Positions 7,648-15,352 of a stretch of 33,715 nucleotides of DNA are shown here, piece after piece. The number at the start of each line of letters is the position of its first letter. Position 1 is the first letter of the stretch. The translations under genes and the position numbers were made by a program. Source of the DNA: JACZST01 sp964195155 (GTDB lineage Bacteria; Actinomycetota; Acidimicrobiia; Spongiisociales; UBA5794); NCBI GenBank assembly GCA_964195155.1, contig CAXMOP010000025.1, forward strand, positions 1 to 33,715. Reading direction: 5' to 3'. The notes under the pieces were generated by a model. The model saw only the letters and a list, made by a program, of their open reading frames with translations. It made no database searches and had not been told where the DNA came from.

Positions 7648-8855
7648 CGCTCTCCCACTCCCAATCGCTTCTCGAGACGTTGGCTCTCTCGTGACATCGT
7701 GAATGACCCCACCCAAAAGATCAGCGACGCGAAGAGCAGAGTCTCCAAGAGGAGGCCTTGACCCGCGAACGCAGGTTGCTGCGTGATCGCCTGTGCCACG
7801 CCGAGCAGCTCGAGGAGGCCGACGATTGCAACCAACGAGGTGTCCTTGAACAAACTGATGAACTGGCCGACCAGAGCCGGGATGACCGCGGTCAGTGCCT
7901 GCGGCAAAACAATGTTGAACGTGGTCTGGATTGGGGACATGCCAAGGGCATGGGCGGCTTCCACCTGGCCGTTGGGCACGGACTGCAAACCCCCGCGGAC
8001 GATCTCAGCTACGTACGCCGCGGTGAATATCGTGAGCACCACGATGCCCCGAATCACGAGACTCGGCGCCGACACCCCGGCCGGGAGAAAAAGGGTGAGC
8101 ATGACGAATCCCATGAAGAGGAGCGTGATGAGGGGCACGCCTCGGATCACCTCGATGTAGGTAATCGAAAGCCAGCGCGCCGCGGGAAGCGTTGATCGGC
8201 GTCCCAGTGCCAGCATCACGCCGAACGGAAAGGACAGGGCGATGCCGCCGACGGCGAGCAGCATCGTGAGGAGGAGACCACCCCACAGATTCCAGCCCAC
8301 GCCACCGAATCCGGCAATGACCGCCACGAATGCGAACGGCGAGAGCAGCCCGACGACCATGCCCAACCTGGTCCTGCTCTGCGGAAGCCGATAGCCGCCG
8401 CCTCTCCCGATGATGAACGCCAGCGTGGCGCCCGCCACCAGAACCAGGGCCGAGAGCGAGGAGGCAAGAATCAACAGGAGCACGACGAGTATCGCGACCG
8501 GCCAAGCTCGCACGGCGAACGTTCGAAGAGCCTCAAGGGCGGTGACCCTTGGTTTGAGCCGCAATGACATGCCGAGCAGCAGTCCTCCGGCAAAAGCCAG
8601 GATCAACAGCGCGACCCCAACCCGCCACAACTCCTCACGCGGGAATCGGCCGACCATGAACGTCACGAGGTTGACGCGGACGATGTCCCACTCGGCCGAT
8701 GTGAACACCCAGCTCAGGAAGGAACCCAACAGCCACAACAGGAGACCGCCGGCAACGACCGTGACGATGCCGTCCCACCAGGTGCGGAAGACGTTGTCAT
8801 TCAGCCACTTCAAGGGTCCAGTGGTCCGAACGGGGGGTTTCGCGGTCGTCGTCAT
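7644..8855 (-). CDS. aapM: Amino-acid ABC transporter permease, AapM-like
   Basis: This 403-aa multi-spanning membrane protein is longer than the short GlnP type and matches the long AapM architecture: several N-terminal hydrophobic segments, then the conserved HisM/GlnP permease core. The EAA-loop region reads GGLQSVPNGQVEAAHALGMSPIQ with the partner sequence IVLPQAL just after it, which is the docking site for the ATPase. The ATG at 8855 was chosen because it overlaps the upstream permease stop as ATGA. The open frame continues another ~650 nt upstream, but that part is antisense or shifted against the AapQ-like gene and is not real. It is expected to pair with the AapQ-like protein to form the channel. 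Confidence 0.88.
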   Translation of the reverse strand: MTTTAKPPVRTTGPLKWLNDNVFRTWWDGIVTVVAGGLLLWLLGSFLSWVFTSAEWDIVRVNLVTFMVGRFPREELWRVGVALLILAFAGGLLLGMSLRLKPRVTALEALRTFAVRAWPVAILVVLLLILASSLSALVLVAGATLAFIIGRGGGYRLPQSRTRLGMVVGLLSPFAFVAVIAGFGGVGWNLWGGLLLTMLLAVGGIALSFPFGVMLALGRRSTLPAARWLSITYIEVIRGVPLITLLFMGFVMLTLFLPAGVSAPSLVIRGIVVLTIFTAAYVAEIVRGGLQSVPNGQVEAAHALGMSPIQTTFNIVLPQALTAVIPALVGQFISLFKDTSLVAIVGLLELLGVAQAITQQPAFAGQGLLLETLLFASLIFWVGSFTMSRESQRLEKRLGVGER

Positions 8856-10045
8856 CGCTCGACCAATGCGAGCCGTCGATTCACCACGTTGGACAGGGCG
8901 GCGATGATCAGCGAGATGATGAGGTAGATGATCATCAACACCAGGAACGACTGGGGCGCCGGACCCCCGTTTCCAATGATATCCGTGGTGACCTTCGTGA
9001 CCTCGTAGTAGGCGATCGCCACCGCCAGCGATGAGTTCTTGGTCAGGTTCAGGTACTGGTTCGCCAGGGGCGGTATCGCAACCCGGAAGGCCTGGGGCAG
9101 GATCACGTAGCGAATCCGCTGGGCCGACGACAACGCGAGGGCCGTCGCCGCCTCTTGCTGGCCCTTTGACACCGCCTGAATGCTGCCGCGAGTGATCTCC
9201 GCGATATGGGATGCGGTGTAGATCACCAGCGAGATGAGCAGCGCGGCGTACTCGGGACTCACCCGGATGCCGCCGACCACGACCTGGCCCTCGAAGCCGG
9301 GGATCGTGAGCGAAGCCGGTCCCCCGAGCGCGAAAAAACCGATGACGGCGAAGGCGAGAAACGTGCCAAGACCCCAGAGCAGCGACAATGCCGAAGCACC
9401 GGTTTTCTCGCTCACCCGTTCTCGCCACCGGCTGACAAAGACACCGGCGACCACGCCGGCGAGCATGATCACGACCCATGGGAAAAAGTTGGCCTGGCTC
9501 TCGTACCACGGAAAAAAGACGCCGCGGACGTAGATGATGAAGGGCCCAATCTCCCGCGCATTTTCGAATCGCGGAAAGATTCTCGGCTCGAGGAAGACCA
9601 CGAGGTAGGCAAAGATGATGATGACGAGCACGGGGATATTGCGAAAGAACTCGACGTAGAGGCGTGCCCCGGTACTGACCAGCCAGTTCTTGGACAGGCG
9701 GGCGATCCCGAGCAGCACGCCCAGGATGGTGGCAAAGAAGATGCCGGCGATCGCGATCCTGAACGTATTGCCAACCCCGACGAGAACCGCTTCAAGCCGG
9801 GTGCCAGTTCGTTCGAAATCCGAGCCGGGAATCGTGAACTCCGCAGGCTGGGTGAGGTAGTCGAGGCCGAGGCTGATCCCCAGCCGTTGCATATTGGCGA
9901 TCATGTTGCCGATGAAGAAGGCGGCTATCGCAACGACGCCTCCGACGATGACCACCTGAATGATGACGCGCAGCACCCTGACGTCCCGGTACCACCGCGG
10001 CTTCTCCACAGCGGTGAGCTGTGGGAGACGCTCATCCGTCTGCAC
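8852..10045 (-). CDS. aapQ: Amino-acid ABC transporter permease, AapQ-like
   Basis: This 397-aa membrane protein begins with a GTG codon. It has an N-terminal membrane anchor, a region VGVGNTFRIAIAGIFFATILGVLLGIARLS typical of HisM/GlnP permeases, a long periplasmic insertion with aromatic residues as in AapQ/BztB, and a C-terminal EAA loop (RGSIQAVSKGQQEAATALALS, then YVILPQAFR). It is separated from the binding-protein gene by a strong GC hairpin that may lower its expression relative to the binding protein. It overlaps the AapM-like gene by 4 nt. The call to the Aap/Bzt subfamily rests on length and the paired long permeases. Confidence 0.88.
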   Translation of the reverse strand: MQTDERLPQLTAVEKPRWYRDVRVLRVIIQVVIVGGVVAIAAFFIGNMIANMQRLGISLGLDYLTQPAEFTIPGSDFERTGTRLEAVLVGVGNTFRIAIAGIFFATILGVLLGIARLSKNWLVSTGARLYVEFFRNIPVLVIIIFAYLVVFLEPRIFPRFENAREIGPFIIYVRGVFFPWYESQANFFPWVVIMLAGVVAGVFVSRWRERVSEKTGASALSLLWGLGTFLAFAVIGFFALGGPASLTIPGFEGQVVVGGIRVSPEYAALLISLVIYTASHIAEITRGSIQAVSKGQQEAATALALSSAQRIRYVILPQAFRVAIPPLANQYLNLTKNSSLAVAIAYYEVTKVTTDIIGNGGPAPQSFLVLMIIYLIISLIIAALSNVVNRRLALVER

Positions 10046-10070
10046 GGTCGGCTCTCACAAGATGGAAGAA

Positions 10071-10100
10071 GAGTGGGGCCCCGCGAGGGGGGCCCCACTC
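10071..10100 (-). terminator. GC hairpin between binding-protein and permease genes
   Basis: GAGTGGGGCCCC and GGGGCCCCACTC form a perfect 12-bp stem with a 6-nt loop, in the 64-nt gap after the binding-protein stop. There is no T-tract. Its place inside the operon suggests partial termination or 3'-end protection of the binding-protein message, giving more binding protein than permease. Confidence 0.7.
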
Positions 10101-10109
10101 TCAACGTGC

Positions 10110-11147
10110 TTACTTGTAAGGCGCCGAGTACAGAAGACCGCCGTTGATCCAGAGGTCGTTCACCGTCCCGGCCCGGGCAATCCCGATAGGAGTGATATTG
10201 GCCTCCCAGATCTCCCCATAGTTACCGACCTGCTTGATCACCTGATAGGCGAAGTCAGCTGGGAGTCCCAATCCCGGGTCGAAGTCCTCGGCTCCACCGA
10301 GGAAGCGCACGATGTCCGGGTTTTCCGACGTCAGGAAGCTGTCCACGTTCGCCGACGTGATGCCCCACTCCTCGGCCTGGATGGTCGCCATGACGGCCCA
10401 GTTGACCGCGGAGCCCCACTTGGTGTCGCCATCCGTCACCGCAGGAGCTAATGGCTCCTTGGAGAAGATGTCGGGCAGGATCGTCAGCGCCTCGGGGCCA
10501 CCGGCCGAATCCGGGTAGGTCGACCGCAGCGCAACGAGCTGGGAGCTGTCCGATGTCCAGCCATCACAGCGCCCGGCGATGAAGGCCTCCTGGACGAGAT
10601 CGGTGTCGGCAAACGACAACGCCTCGGTCAACGAGATCCCTTCGAACTCGAAGATGGTCACCACGTTGATCTGCGTGGTGGTTCCCTCAACCAGACAGAT
10701 CGTCGTGCCGTCCATATCGGCGACGCTCGTATACGCGCTGTCGCTCGCAACCATCATTCCCTGACCGTCGTAGAACGTCACCGTCTGGAAGGAAGCACCT
10801 TCCGACCCATCACGGGTGCCGGTCCACGTCGTATTCCGGACCAGCACGTCGATCTCGCCCGACTGCAGCGCCGTGAAACGCGCCGACGTCTCGAGCGGAA
10901 CGAACTCGACCTTGGCGGCGTCACCCAGCACTGCGGCTGCGATGACCCGACAGAAGTCCGAGTCGAAGCCGGTGTAGTTACCGTCGTCGCCGAGCACGGC
11001 GAAGCCGGGTAGAGCATCTCGTGTCCCGCACTTCACCGAGTCGTTCGACTGCACGGTGTCGAGGAGCGACTCATCGGTGCTCGAGCATGCCGTGGCCGCC
11101 ATGGCCACCGCTACAACGAGTACGAATAGCACTCTCAGTCTCTTCAT
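10110..11147 (-). CDS. aapJ: Amino-acid-binding lipoprotein, AapJ-like
   Basis: This 345-aa solute-binding protein (SBP_bac_3 family) captures the amino acid outside the membrane. It starts with a lipoprotein signal peptide: charged MKR, a hydrophobic core, and lipobox ATAC with lipidated Cys21. The mature part has SVKCGTRDALPGFA at the start of lobe 1, a GFDSDFCRVIAAAVLG block, and RNTTWTGTRD, all characteristic of AapJ/BztA. Extra cysteines (SVKC, DFC, ICLVEG, GRC) could form disulfides as in that subgroup. The ATG at 11147 is preceded by GGAGGAG at good spacing; the longer frame upstream has no such site. As the first gene of the transporter operon it defines the ligand range, probably L-amino acids or a derivative degraded by the convergent operon. 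Confidence 0.9.
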   Translation of the reverse strand: MKRLRVLFVLVVAVAMAATACSSTDESLLDTVQSNDSVKCGTRDALPGFAVLGDDGNYTGFDSDFCRVIAAAVLGDAAKVEFVPLETSARFTALQSGEIDVLVRNTTWTGTRDGSEGASFQTVTFYDGQGMMVASDSAYTSVADMDGTTICLVEGTTTQINVVTIFEFEGISLTEALSFADTDLVQEAFIAGRCDGWTSDSSQLVALRSTYPDSAGGPEALTILPDIFSKEPLAPAVTDGDTKWGSAVNWAVMATIQAEEWGITSANVDSFLTSENPDIVRFLGGAEDFDPGLGLPADFAYQVIKQVGNYGEIWEANITPIGIARAGTVNDLWINGGLLYSAPYK

Positions 11148-11216
11148 TCCTTCTCCTCCCAAATAGTGGTAGAAGCCCTCGGAAAGAGCCCTTTGACCCT
11201 CCATCAACCCGAAGAC

Positions 11217-11230
11217 AGCGTCCCGACGCT
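11217..11230. promoter_or_regulatory. Palindrome upstream of the amino-acid transporter operon
   Basis: AGCGTCCCGACGCT has two perfect 6-bp arms around CC and lies 70-83 nt upstream of the binding-protein start, a fitting place for a regulator site. No regulator gene is adjacent and no confident -35/-10 pair was recognised. A chance palindrome in GC-rich DNA is possible. Confidence 0.3.
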
Positions 11231-11389
11231 AGCAATTGGGGATCATGTCCGCCAAAGACCGATGGAGACGGGAAGGGGAATACGAGCGGCAACCAACGCA
11301 CGCCCCGCCGCTTCCGGGCCGTTCGACTCATTTGGCGGCACCCGGCGATCTGGCGTACAGATATCGCCCACCAGGGTCGATCAATAACC

Positions 11390-11482
11390 ATGCAACCAGA
11401 ACTCTTGCTCATTGTGGAAATCCTGGCGTCGGTAGGGCTTGCAGCTACCGCGGTGGTTTGGCTTCGCAACAGCGAAGAGTAA
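11390..11482 (+). CDS. Possible 30-aa single-pass membrane peptide
   Basis: The frame encodes a 30-residue peptide with an acidic N-terminus (MQPELL), one hydrophobic stretch of about 18 residues (IVEILASVGLAATAVVWL) and a polar C-terminus (RNSEE). This is a plausible small transmembrane protein. Its stop is followed without a gap by a 9-bp hairpin. No strong ribosome-binding site is visible. It lies alone in a 417-nt gap between the divergently placed transporter operon and the kinase gene. The rest of that gap (11148-11389) holds the transporter leader and nothing else I recognise. Confidence 0.35.
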   Translation: MQPELLLIVEILASVGLAATAVVWLRNSEE

Positions 11483-11515
11483 CGCTCAGCTCCGCCTCGT
11501 TTGAGTAGCTGAGCG
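11483..11515. terminator. Hairpin after the small ORF, between convergent genes
   Basis: CGCTCAGCT and AGCTGAGCG form a perfect 9-bp stem with a 15-nt loop, starting immediately after the TAA of the 30-aa frame. It could end transcription from either the small ORF or the convergent kinase gene. The following sequence repeats GCTCGCTGCGCTCGC, similar to repeats at 15228-15241 and 15325-15338. Confidence 0.45.
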
Positions 11516-11565
11516 ACGCTCGCTGCGCTCGCTTGAGTCCGAGAGGGTTGGTCTCGGCTACTCGG

Positions 11566-12558
11566 CTACTCGCGGAGCTGCTCGACCCAATCCAGGCGGA
11601 GCCCGGTCACCTCGCGAAACCGTTGGTAGACCGTCATGACTGTTGATCGATAGCCGCCGCGAATGGCGGCTTCGGTGATCTTGGGGATCGGCGGCGCGAC
11701 CGACGATTCCAGCCAGAGCGCGACGGTGAGCAGGCGCGCACCAAGCCTGAGCCCTTCGAAGTGCTCCAGGTCCTCGATGGACTCAGCGGTACCGGTCTCG
11801 TACGCGGACAACAGCGCTGAGCGAGCCTCGGCTCCCCCAATCGCAGCGGTCCACAGCGCCGCCCATGCCAGGTCGAGCCGATGGTCCCCGACCCCGGCGA
11901 ATGACCAGTCGATGATGGTCAGATCGCCGGTGTTCAACCCGACGATGATGTTGCCCGGGTGGTAGTCGCCGTGCAGGACGCTGGGCGCACGCTCCGCCGG
12001 CGGCGAATCGGTGAGCCACTCGAGCAGCGGATTGAAGTCGCGGCGACCAAAGCGGTCGACTGCATCTGATATGGCCCCGAGACTCGGGTCGACGAATGAT
12101 GGGGAGGAGAACGGCGTTGCGGTATCGCCGAACACGGCATCGATCGGCAGCCGGTGCACGGCCACGAGCAGGCGAGCCATGTCCACCAGACGCACATCGG
12201 AGCCTTCGAGATCCTCTTCGAGTACCGGGCCGTCGATCCGCTCCATGACCACCACCGCCGTGCCATAGGCCGACGACTTCGTGGAGACCAGCTCTACCCC
12301 CGGAACCGGGACTCCGATGGCTGTCATCCTCCGCAACAGCGCAGCATCGCGCAACGCCCTCTCGGCACCGCCTTCGTCCGGGTAGAAGCGGGCCACCAAA
12401 CGCTTGAGGCGCTCAACGCCATCTTCCCGGTAGGTGATGTCGAGCGCGTAGATGTTGGTCTCCCAACCGCCGTCGATCTCGGCAACCCTCTGCGCCGCGA
12501 GCCCGGTCCAGTTCGGGTGTTCGCTGGCGAAGATCCCTTCGAGGTAGGGCTCTATCAC
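11566..12558 (-). CDS. APH-family phosphotransferase
   Basis: This 330-aa kinase-fold protein has the APH catalytic loop VLHGDYHPGNIIV and the metal-binding IIDWSFAGVGDHRLDLAWA, plus an N-lobe with VARFYPDEGGAERALRDAALLRRM and a hinge VVVMERIDGP. The start is GTG 12558, which overlaps the upstream methyltransferase stop as GTGA; the longer frame beyond it is a shadow of that gene. The protein phosphorylates a small hydroxylated or amino compound, but the substrate is unknown. It is the last gene of a four-gene operon with a 2OG oxygenase and two methyltransferases, so it may phosphorylate, or give self-resistance to, the product made by them. It is not closely similar to the other phosphotransferase in this window. 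Confidence 0.8.
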   Translation of the reverse strand: MIEPYLEGIFASEHPNWTGLAAQRVAEIDGGWETNIYALDITYREDGVERLKRLVARFYPDEGGAERALRDAALLRRMTAIGVPVPGVELVSTKSSAYGTAVVVMERIDGPVLEEDLEGSDVRLVDMARLLVAVHRLPIDAVFGDTATPFSSPSFVDPSLGAISDAVDRFGRRDFNPLLEWLTDSPPAERAPSVLHGDYHPGNIIVGLNTGDLTIIDWSFAGVGDHRLDLAWAALWTAAIGGAEARSALLSAYETGTAESIEDLEHFEGLRLGARLLTVALWLESSVAPPIPKITEAAIRGGYRSTVMTVYQRFREVTGLRLDWVEQLRE

Positions 12559-13346
12559 AGGACGAAGAGCTGTACCGGGTGAGGGATCTTCGTCGACCCG
12601 GGGGGACGGAGGGCCCGGTAGTAGGAGGCGTAGTGCTCGCGGACCGACTCCGAAACCTCTCGACAGTCCTGCTGCGTGAGGAAGCTCAACAGCTTCATTG
12701 CGTCCTCGTCGCCCTGGTTGTCGAGCGCCGACACGTCGCACGCCGCGGTCATCGTTTCCGCGGTGTAATCAATGCCTGCCTCCTCGAGGGTTTGCTCAAT
12801 GTCATCGGCGAAGATGGGCGGTGTACCGACAACCTGGGCATAGACCTCCTCATACGGGCCGTTGATCCCGCCTCGCACGGGACTGAACACCATCACCGAG
12901 CCAACGGGCTCGACATGGCGCTCGAGCAAGGCCTGGGACCGCATAATCGACTCGAGCGCGTCGCCGTGCAGGTACTCGAGGACGTGGTTGAACAGCACGA
13001 GATCGAACCGGGCGGTCGTGTCGTACTTCTGAAACGGGGCCACAACGAGCTCGGAATCGAGCCCCGCAAACTCTGCTGCGGCCAGCTTGCGTTCCAGAAC
13101 CGCGCAGGCATGCTCGCTGATATCGACGCCGACGAACTTGACCACCCCGATCCCATCCCGATCCAGCCTGGCCAGCATCGGCATCTCGAAGAGCCCTGCC
13201 CCCGATCCGACGCTGCAGATGCTGAGCCCGGTGCGGCTGCCGACCCAGGCGACGAGGCGGTCGAGCATCAGCTCGGTCTGGTTCGTTGCGCGCCGAAATA
13301 CCTCGTGGGCCTCGGAGTAGTACGGATCGGAGAGGAGGGCGGTCAC
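12555..13346 (-). CDS. Class I SAM-dependent methyltransferase (second of pair)
   Basis: This 263-aa protein has a class I methyltransferase Rossmann core: motif I ICSVGSGAGLF near residues 43-52, acidic end of strand 2 in VGVDISEHA at about 75, and motif IV-like FDLVLFNHVLEYL. The N-terminal helices (YYSEAHEVFRRATNQTELML) and the C-terminal HYASYYRALRPP resemble the small-molecule N-methyltransferase shape seen in histamine N-methyltransferase-like proteins, though I cannot assign a substrate. The GTG start overlaps the preceding methyltransferase stop by 4 nt, and its own stop overlaps the kinase start by 4 nt, so the three are translationally coupled. Confidence 0.8.
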   Translation of the reverse strand: MTALLSDPYYSEAHEVFRRATNQTELMLDRLVAWVGSRTGLSICSVGSGAGLFEMPMLARLDRDGIGVVKFVGVDISEHACAVLERKLAAAEFAGLDSELVVAPFQKYDTTARFDLVLFNHVLEYLHGDALESIMRSQALLERHVEPVGSVMVFSPVRGGINGPYEEVYAQVVGTPPIFADDIEQTLEEAGIDYTAETMTAACDVSALDNQGDEDAMKLLSFLTQQDCREVSESVREHYASYYRALRPPGSTKIPHPVQLFVL

Positions 13347-14152
13347 GGCCTGGCCTGCTGCGGCACGGCGATCAGGTTCACCGATTGCGGGAACCGAAGC
13401 ACATCACCGCTGCGGTACTCGGAGAGAATCGGCTCGAACTGGTCCGCGGTCACCGCCTCGTCCAGCGTCACCTTGCGCAGATAGCCGGTCACTGCCTCGG
13501 GGCGATCCGGGACGACGTGGTCGAAGGCGAGCTCGTATACCGCGTAGTGGTACCCGCCGGATGCCAGGATGCGAGCGCTGTCTTCGTACTCCATGTAACG
13601 GTCGCCACCGTGGCTTTCCCGATACCAGCTGTGGACACGCTGGTAGGAAGAGGCTGCGGTCAGTTGATACACGAACAGCCAGCCGCCCGGTCGCAGCGCC
13701 GCCACCAGTCGCCGGAACGTCTCGGGCATCCGCTCCCGATCGACGGTCGTGAAGGAGTGGATGGCCCAGATGGCGTCGTATCGACTCTCCCCGATCTCGG
13801 GAAGGTTCTCGATGTCGGCGCGGAAGGACTCCCCGTTGCTGAAATGCTCGAGATCGGCAAGCACCCGGAAGGCGCTGCTGAGGCTCGTTGCCGACTGGTC
13901 GAGCAGATCGGTCCGGATGTGCACCTCTTCGGAAAGAACCGGATCGAGGTAGCCGGGAAAGATCGCGGTGCCGCATCCGACGTCGAGGAGCCGGATCGAT
14001 CCGCCGAGCGCCCGAAACGTATCGTCGAACGGATACGCCGAGATGAGGGTCTCGTACTCGACCCCGATGATCTCGACCCAGGAATCGACGTCCCAGCCGG
14101 GATTCGCGTAGTACTCACTGGGAGGGTCCATCTCGGGGATCTTCTTGCTCAT
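13343..14152 (-). CDS. Class I SAM-dependent methyltransferase (first of pair)
   Basis: This 269-aa protein has motif I IRLLDVGCGTAIFPG at about residues 53-67, an acidic strand-2 end in IRTDLLDQS, FRADIENLPE as motif II-like, and DAIWAIHSFTTVDRE before a LRPGGWLFVYQ strand. It resembles small-molecule N- or O-methyltransferases. ATG 14152 was chosen because it lies 16 nt after the upstream oxygenase stop and begins at the expected family N-terminus; the longer frame upstream overlaps the oxygenase and is not supported. It is not a simple duplicate of the following methyltransferase, so two different methylations, or a heteromeric pair, are possible. Confidence 0.8.
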   Translation of the reverse strand: MSKKIPEMDPPSEYYANPGWDVDSWVEIIGVEYETLISAYPFDDTFRALGGSIRLLDVGCGTAIFPGYLDPVLSEEVHIRTDLLDQSATSLSSAFRVLADLEHFSNGESFRADIENLPEIGESRYDAIWAIHSFTTVDRERMPETFRRLVAALRPGGWLFVYQLTAASSYQRVHSWYRESHGGDRYMEYEDSARILASGGYHYAVYELAFDHVVPDRPEAVTGYLRKVTLDEAVTADQFEPILSEYRSGDVLRFPQSVNLIAVPQQARP

Positions 14153-14168
14153 GATCGAAGCCGCATGG

Positions 14169-14981
14169 TTAGCGCAGGTAGTTCGGATCCTCTTGTGCGC
14201 TGGATTCGTTGGTGTAGAGGTAGGCGTCGAGCCCGTCCTCTGCGGCGAACGACGCTCCCTTCCGATCATACGCCAGGATGACGTTGATCCGGTCGCGCCC
14301 ACCCTCAACCCCGGAAACGCTGTGCCAGCAGCGGTTGGCTGCCATCGCTACCAGGCGACCCTGCTGTGGCGAGACCTGCGCTTTCTCGGATCGGAGGGTC
14401 CGTATCGGCCCCGTCGCTACTGCCCGATCGAGCAACCGCTGGGTCCTGGCCCAACGCTGATCGGGGATCAGTATCCGGAGGCCGGGGTACAACTCGGTCT
14501 CGCCTCCCTCGACCTCGTTGAGATACAGCACCGCAGTGACCGGAGCGCGGTCGTAGTGCCACCGGTACTCGGACTTGCCGGGCGGCATGATGTTCACGTT
14601 TACCCCGGCGCGGAGGTTGTCCAGCGGGAACACCGCCTCGCCGGCGAGCTCGTTCACCATCTCCTGGACCGGCCCGGTGTAGAGGGCCCAGATGTCGGAG
14701 AGCTCTTCCCTGATTTGTTGGCCGTCGATCACCGAGTATCTCAGCGCCCGCCCCTTGCCCTCGCGGTGAATTTCGGGCACCTCGTTCGCCGATCGAAAAC
14801 GCTCGATCGCGGAGAGAAGCTTGTCGCACTCCTCGGGCGAGAGGAACGCGTCTCGAACGACAAATCCCCCCGATCCGAGTCCCGATGCTTCGATGGCTGC
14901 CTCCCAAGGAACTGGGCGGAGAGAGTACCGATCGCAACGCACATCGGGCAAGGTCTGGATCCTCATCCACCATGTCGACAC
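14169..14981 (-). CDS. 2-oxoglutarate/Fe(II)-dependent oxygenase, prolyl-4-hydroxylase-like
   Basis: This protein of about 270 aa has the double-stranded beta-helix iron site of the 2OG-Fe(II) family: His142 and Asp144 in YRWHYDRAP, His220 in ANRCWHSVSG, and Arg231 in GGRDRINVI as the 2-oxoglutarate ligand. Between them, TAVLYLNEVEGGETELYP is typical of the P4H/PHD-like subgroup. Such enzymes hydroxylate a small molecule or peptide residue with O2, releasing CO2 and succinate. The ATG at 14966 is an alternative start that removes five residues. It is the first gene of the operon with two methyltransferases and a kinase, which suggests tailoring of one product. The repeat block lies directly upstream. 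Confidence 0.85.
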   Translation of the reverse strand: MSTWWMRIQTLPDVRCDRYSLRPVPWEAAIEASGLGSGGFVVRDAFLSPEECDKLLSAIERFRSANEVPEIHREGKGRALRYSVIDGQQIREELSDIWALYTGPVQEMVNELAGEAVFPLDNLRAGVNVNIMPPGKSEYRWHYDRAPVTAVLYLNEVEGGETELYPGLRILIPDQRWARTQRLLDRAVATGPIRTLRSEKAQVSPQQGRLVAMAANRCWHSVSGVEGGRDRINVILAYDRKGASFAAEDGLDAYLYTNESSAQEDPNYLR

Positions 14982-15352
14982 CGGTGTTCTGTTTCTCCCC
15001 CCTTTGGTTTGGGGGAAGAACCGCCGGGGGCGGGAGGGGGGTTCGACCCGTGGCGAAGCGGCCCTTTCTTTGCTCCCCCCTCAGGGGGGAGTCCCGCCGG
15101 AGCCGGGGAGGGGGTCGACCCGAGGCGAAGCAGGCCCTTTCTTTGCTCCCCCCTCAGGGGGGAGTCCCGCCGCCAGGCGGGGAGGGGGGTCAAACCGTGG
15201 TCGCGACAACGCTTTGACCCCCTCCGCCTCGCTGCGCTCGGCACCTCCCCCTGATGGGGAGGCAAGGAATTCGGCTCGCTCCTCTCGCGCAACCCAACAC
15301 CTAAAGGGGGAGGCAAAGAAGTCGCCTCGCTGCGCTCGGCGGTGATCGGCGG
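14982..15352. repeat. Intergenic block of ~74-bp tandem repeats rich in hairpins
   Basis: No gene is supported here. Two clear copies and a degenerate third, beginning at about 15035, 15109 and 15183, repeat with a period of 74 bp. The first two share CCCTTTCTTTGCTCCCCCC and the following TCAGGGGGGAGTCCCGCCG. Each of these has the stem CTCCCCCC-TCA-GGGGGGAG. Further hairpins are TCCCCC/GGGGGA (14996-15016) and CCTCCCC/GGGGAGG (15244-15262). CTCGCTGCGCTCGG recurs at 15228-15241 and 15325-15338. Related pieces occur at 28530-28601. The block looks like a REP/MITE-type dispersed palindromic element between divergent or tandem genes. Confidence 0.75.

Noticed and set aside
8516..8525. CGAACGTTCG as a third inositol operator
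   Set aside because: It lies inside the AapM-like coding region and lacks the outer TG/CA bases of the 12-mer.
8856..9509. Upstream extension of the AapM-like frame to 621 aa as a fused permease
   Set aside because: The extension is an out-of-frame reading of the AapQ-like gene; the ATGA overlap start gives the normal family protein.
15035..15183. CRISPR-like array
   Set aside because: The repeats are contiguous 74-bp units without unique spacers, and no cas gene is near.
14145..15254. 369-aa plus-strand frame across the oxygenase gene and the repeats
   Set aside because: It joins antisense of the oxygenase to Gly/Pro-rich translation of the hairpin repeats.
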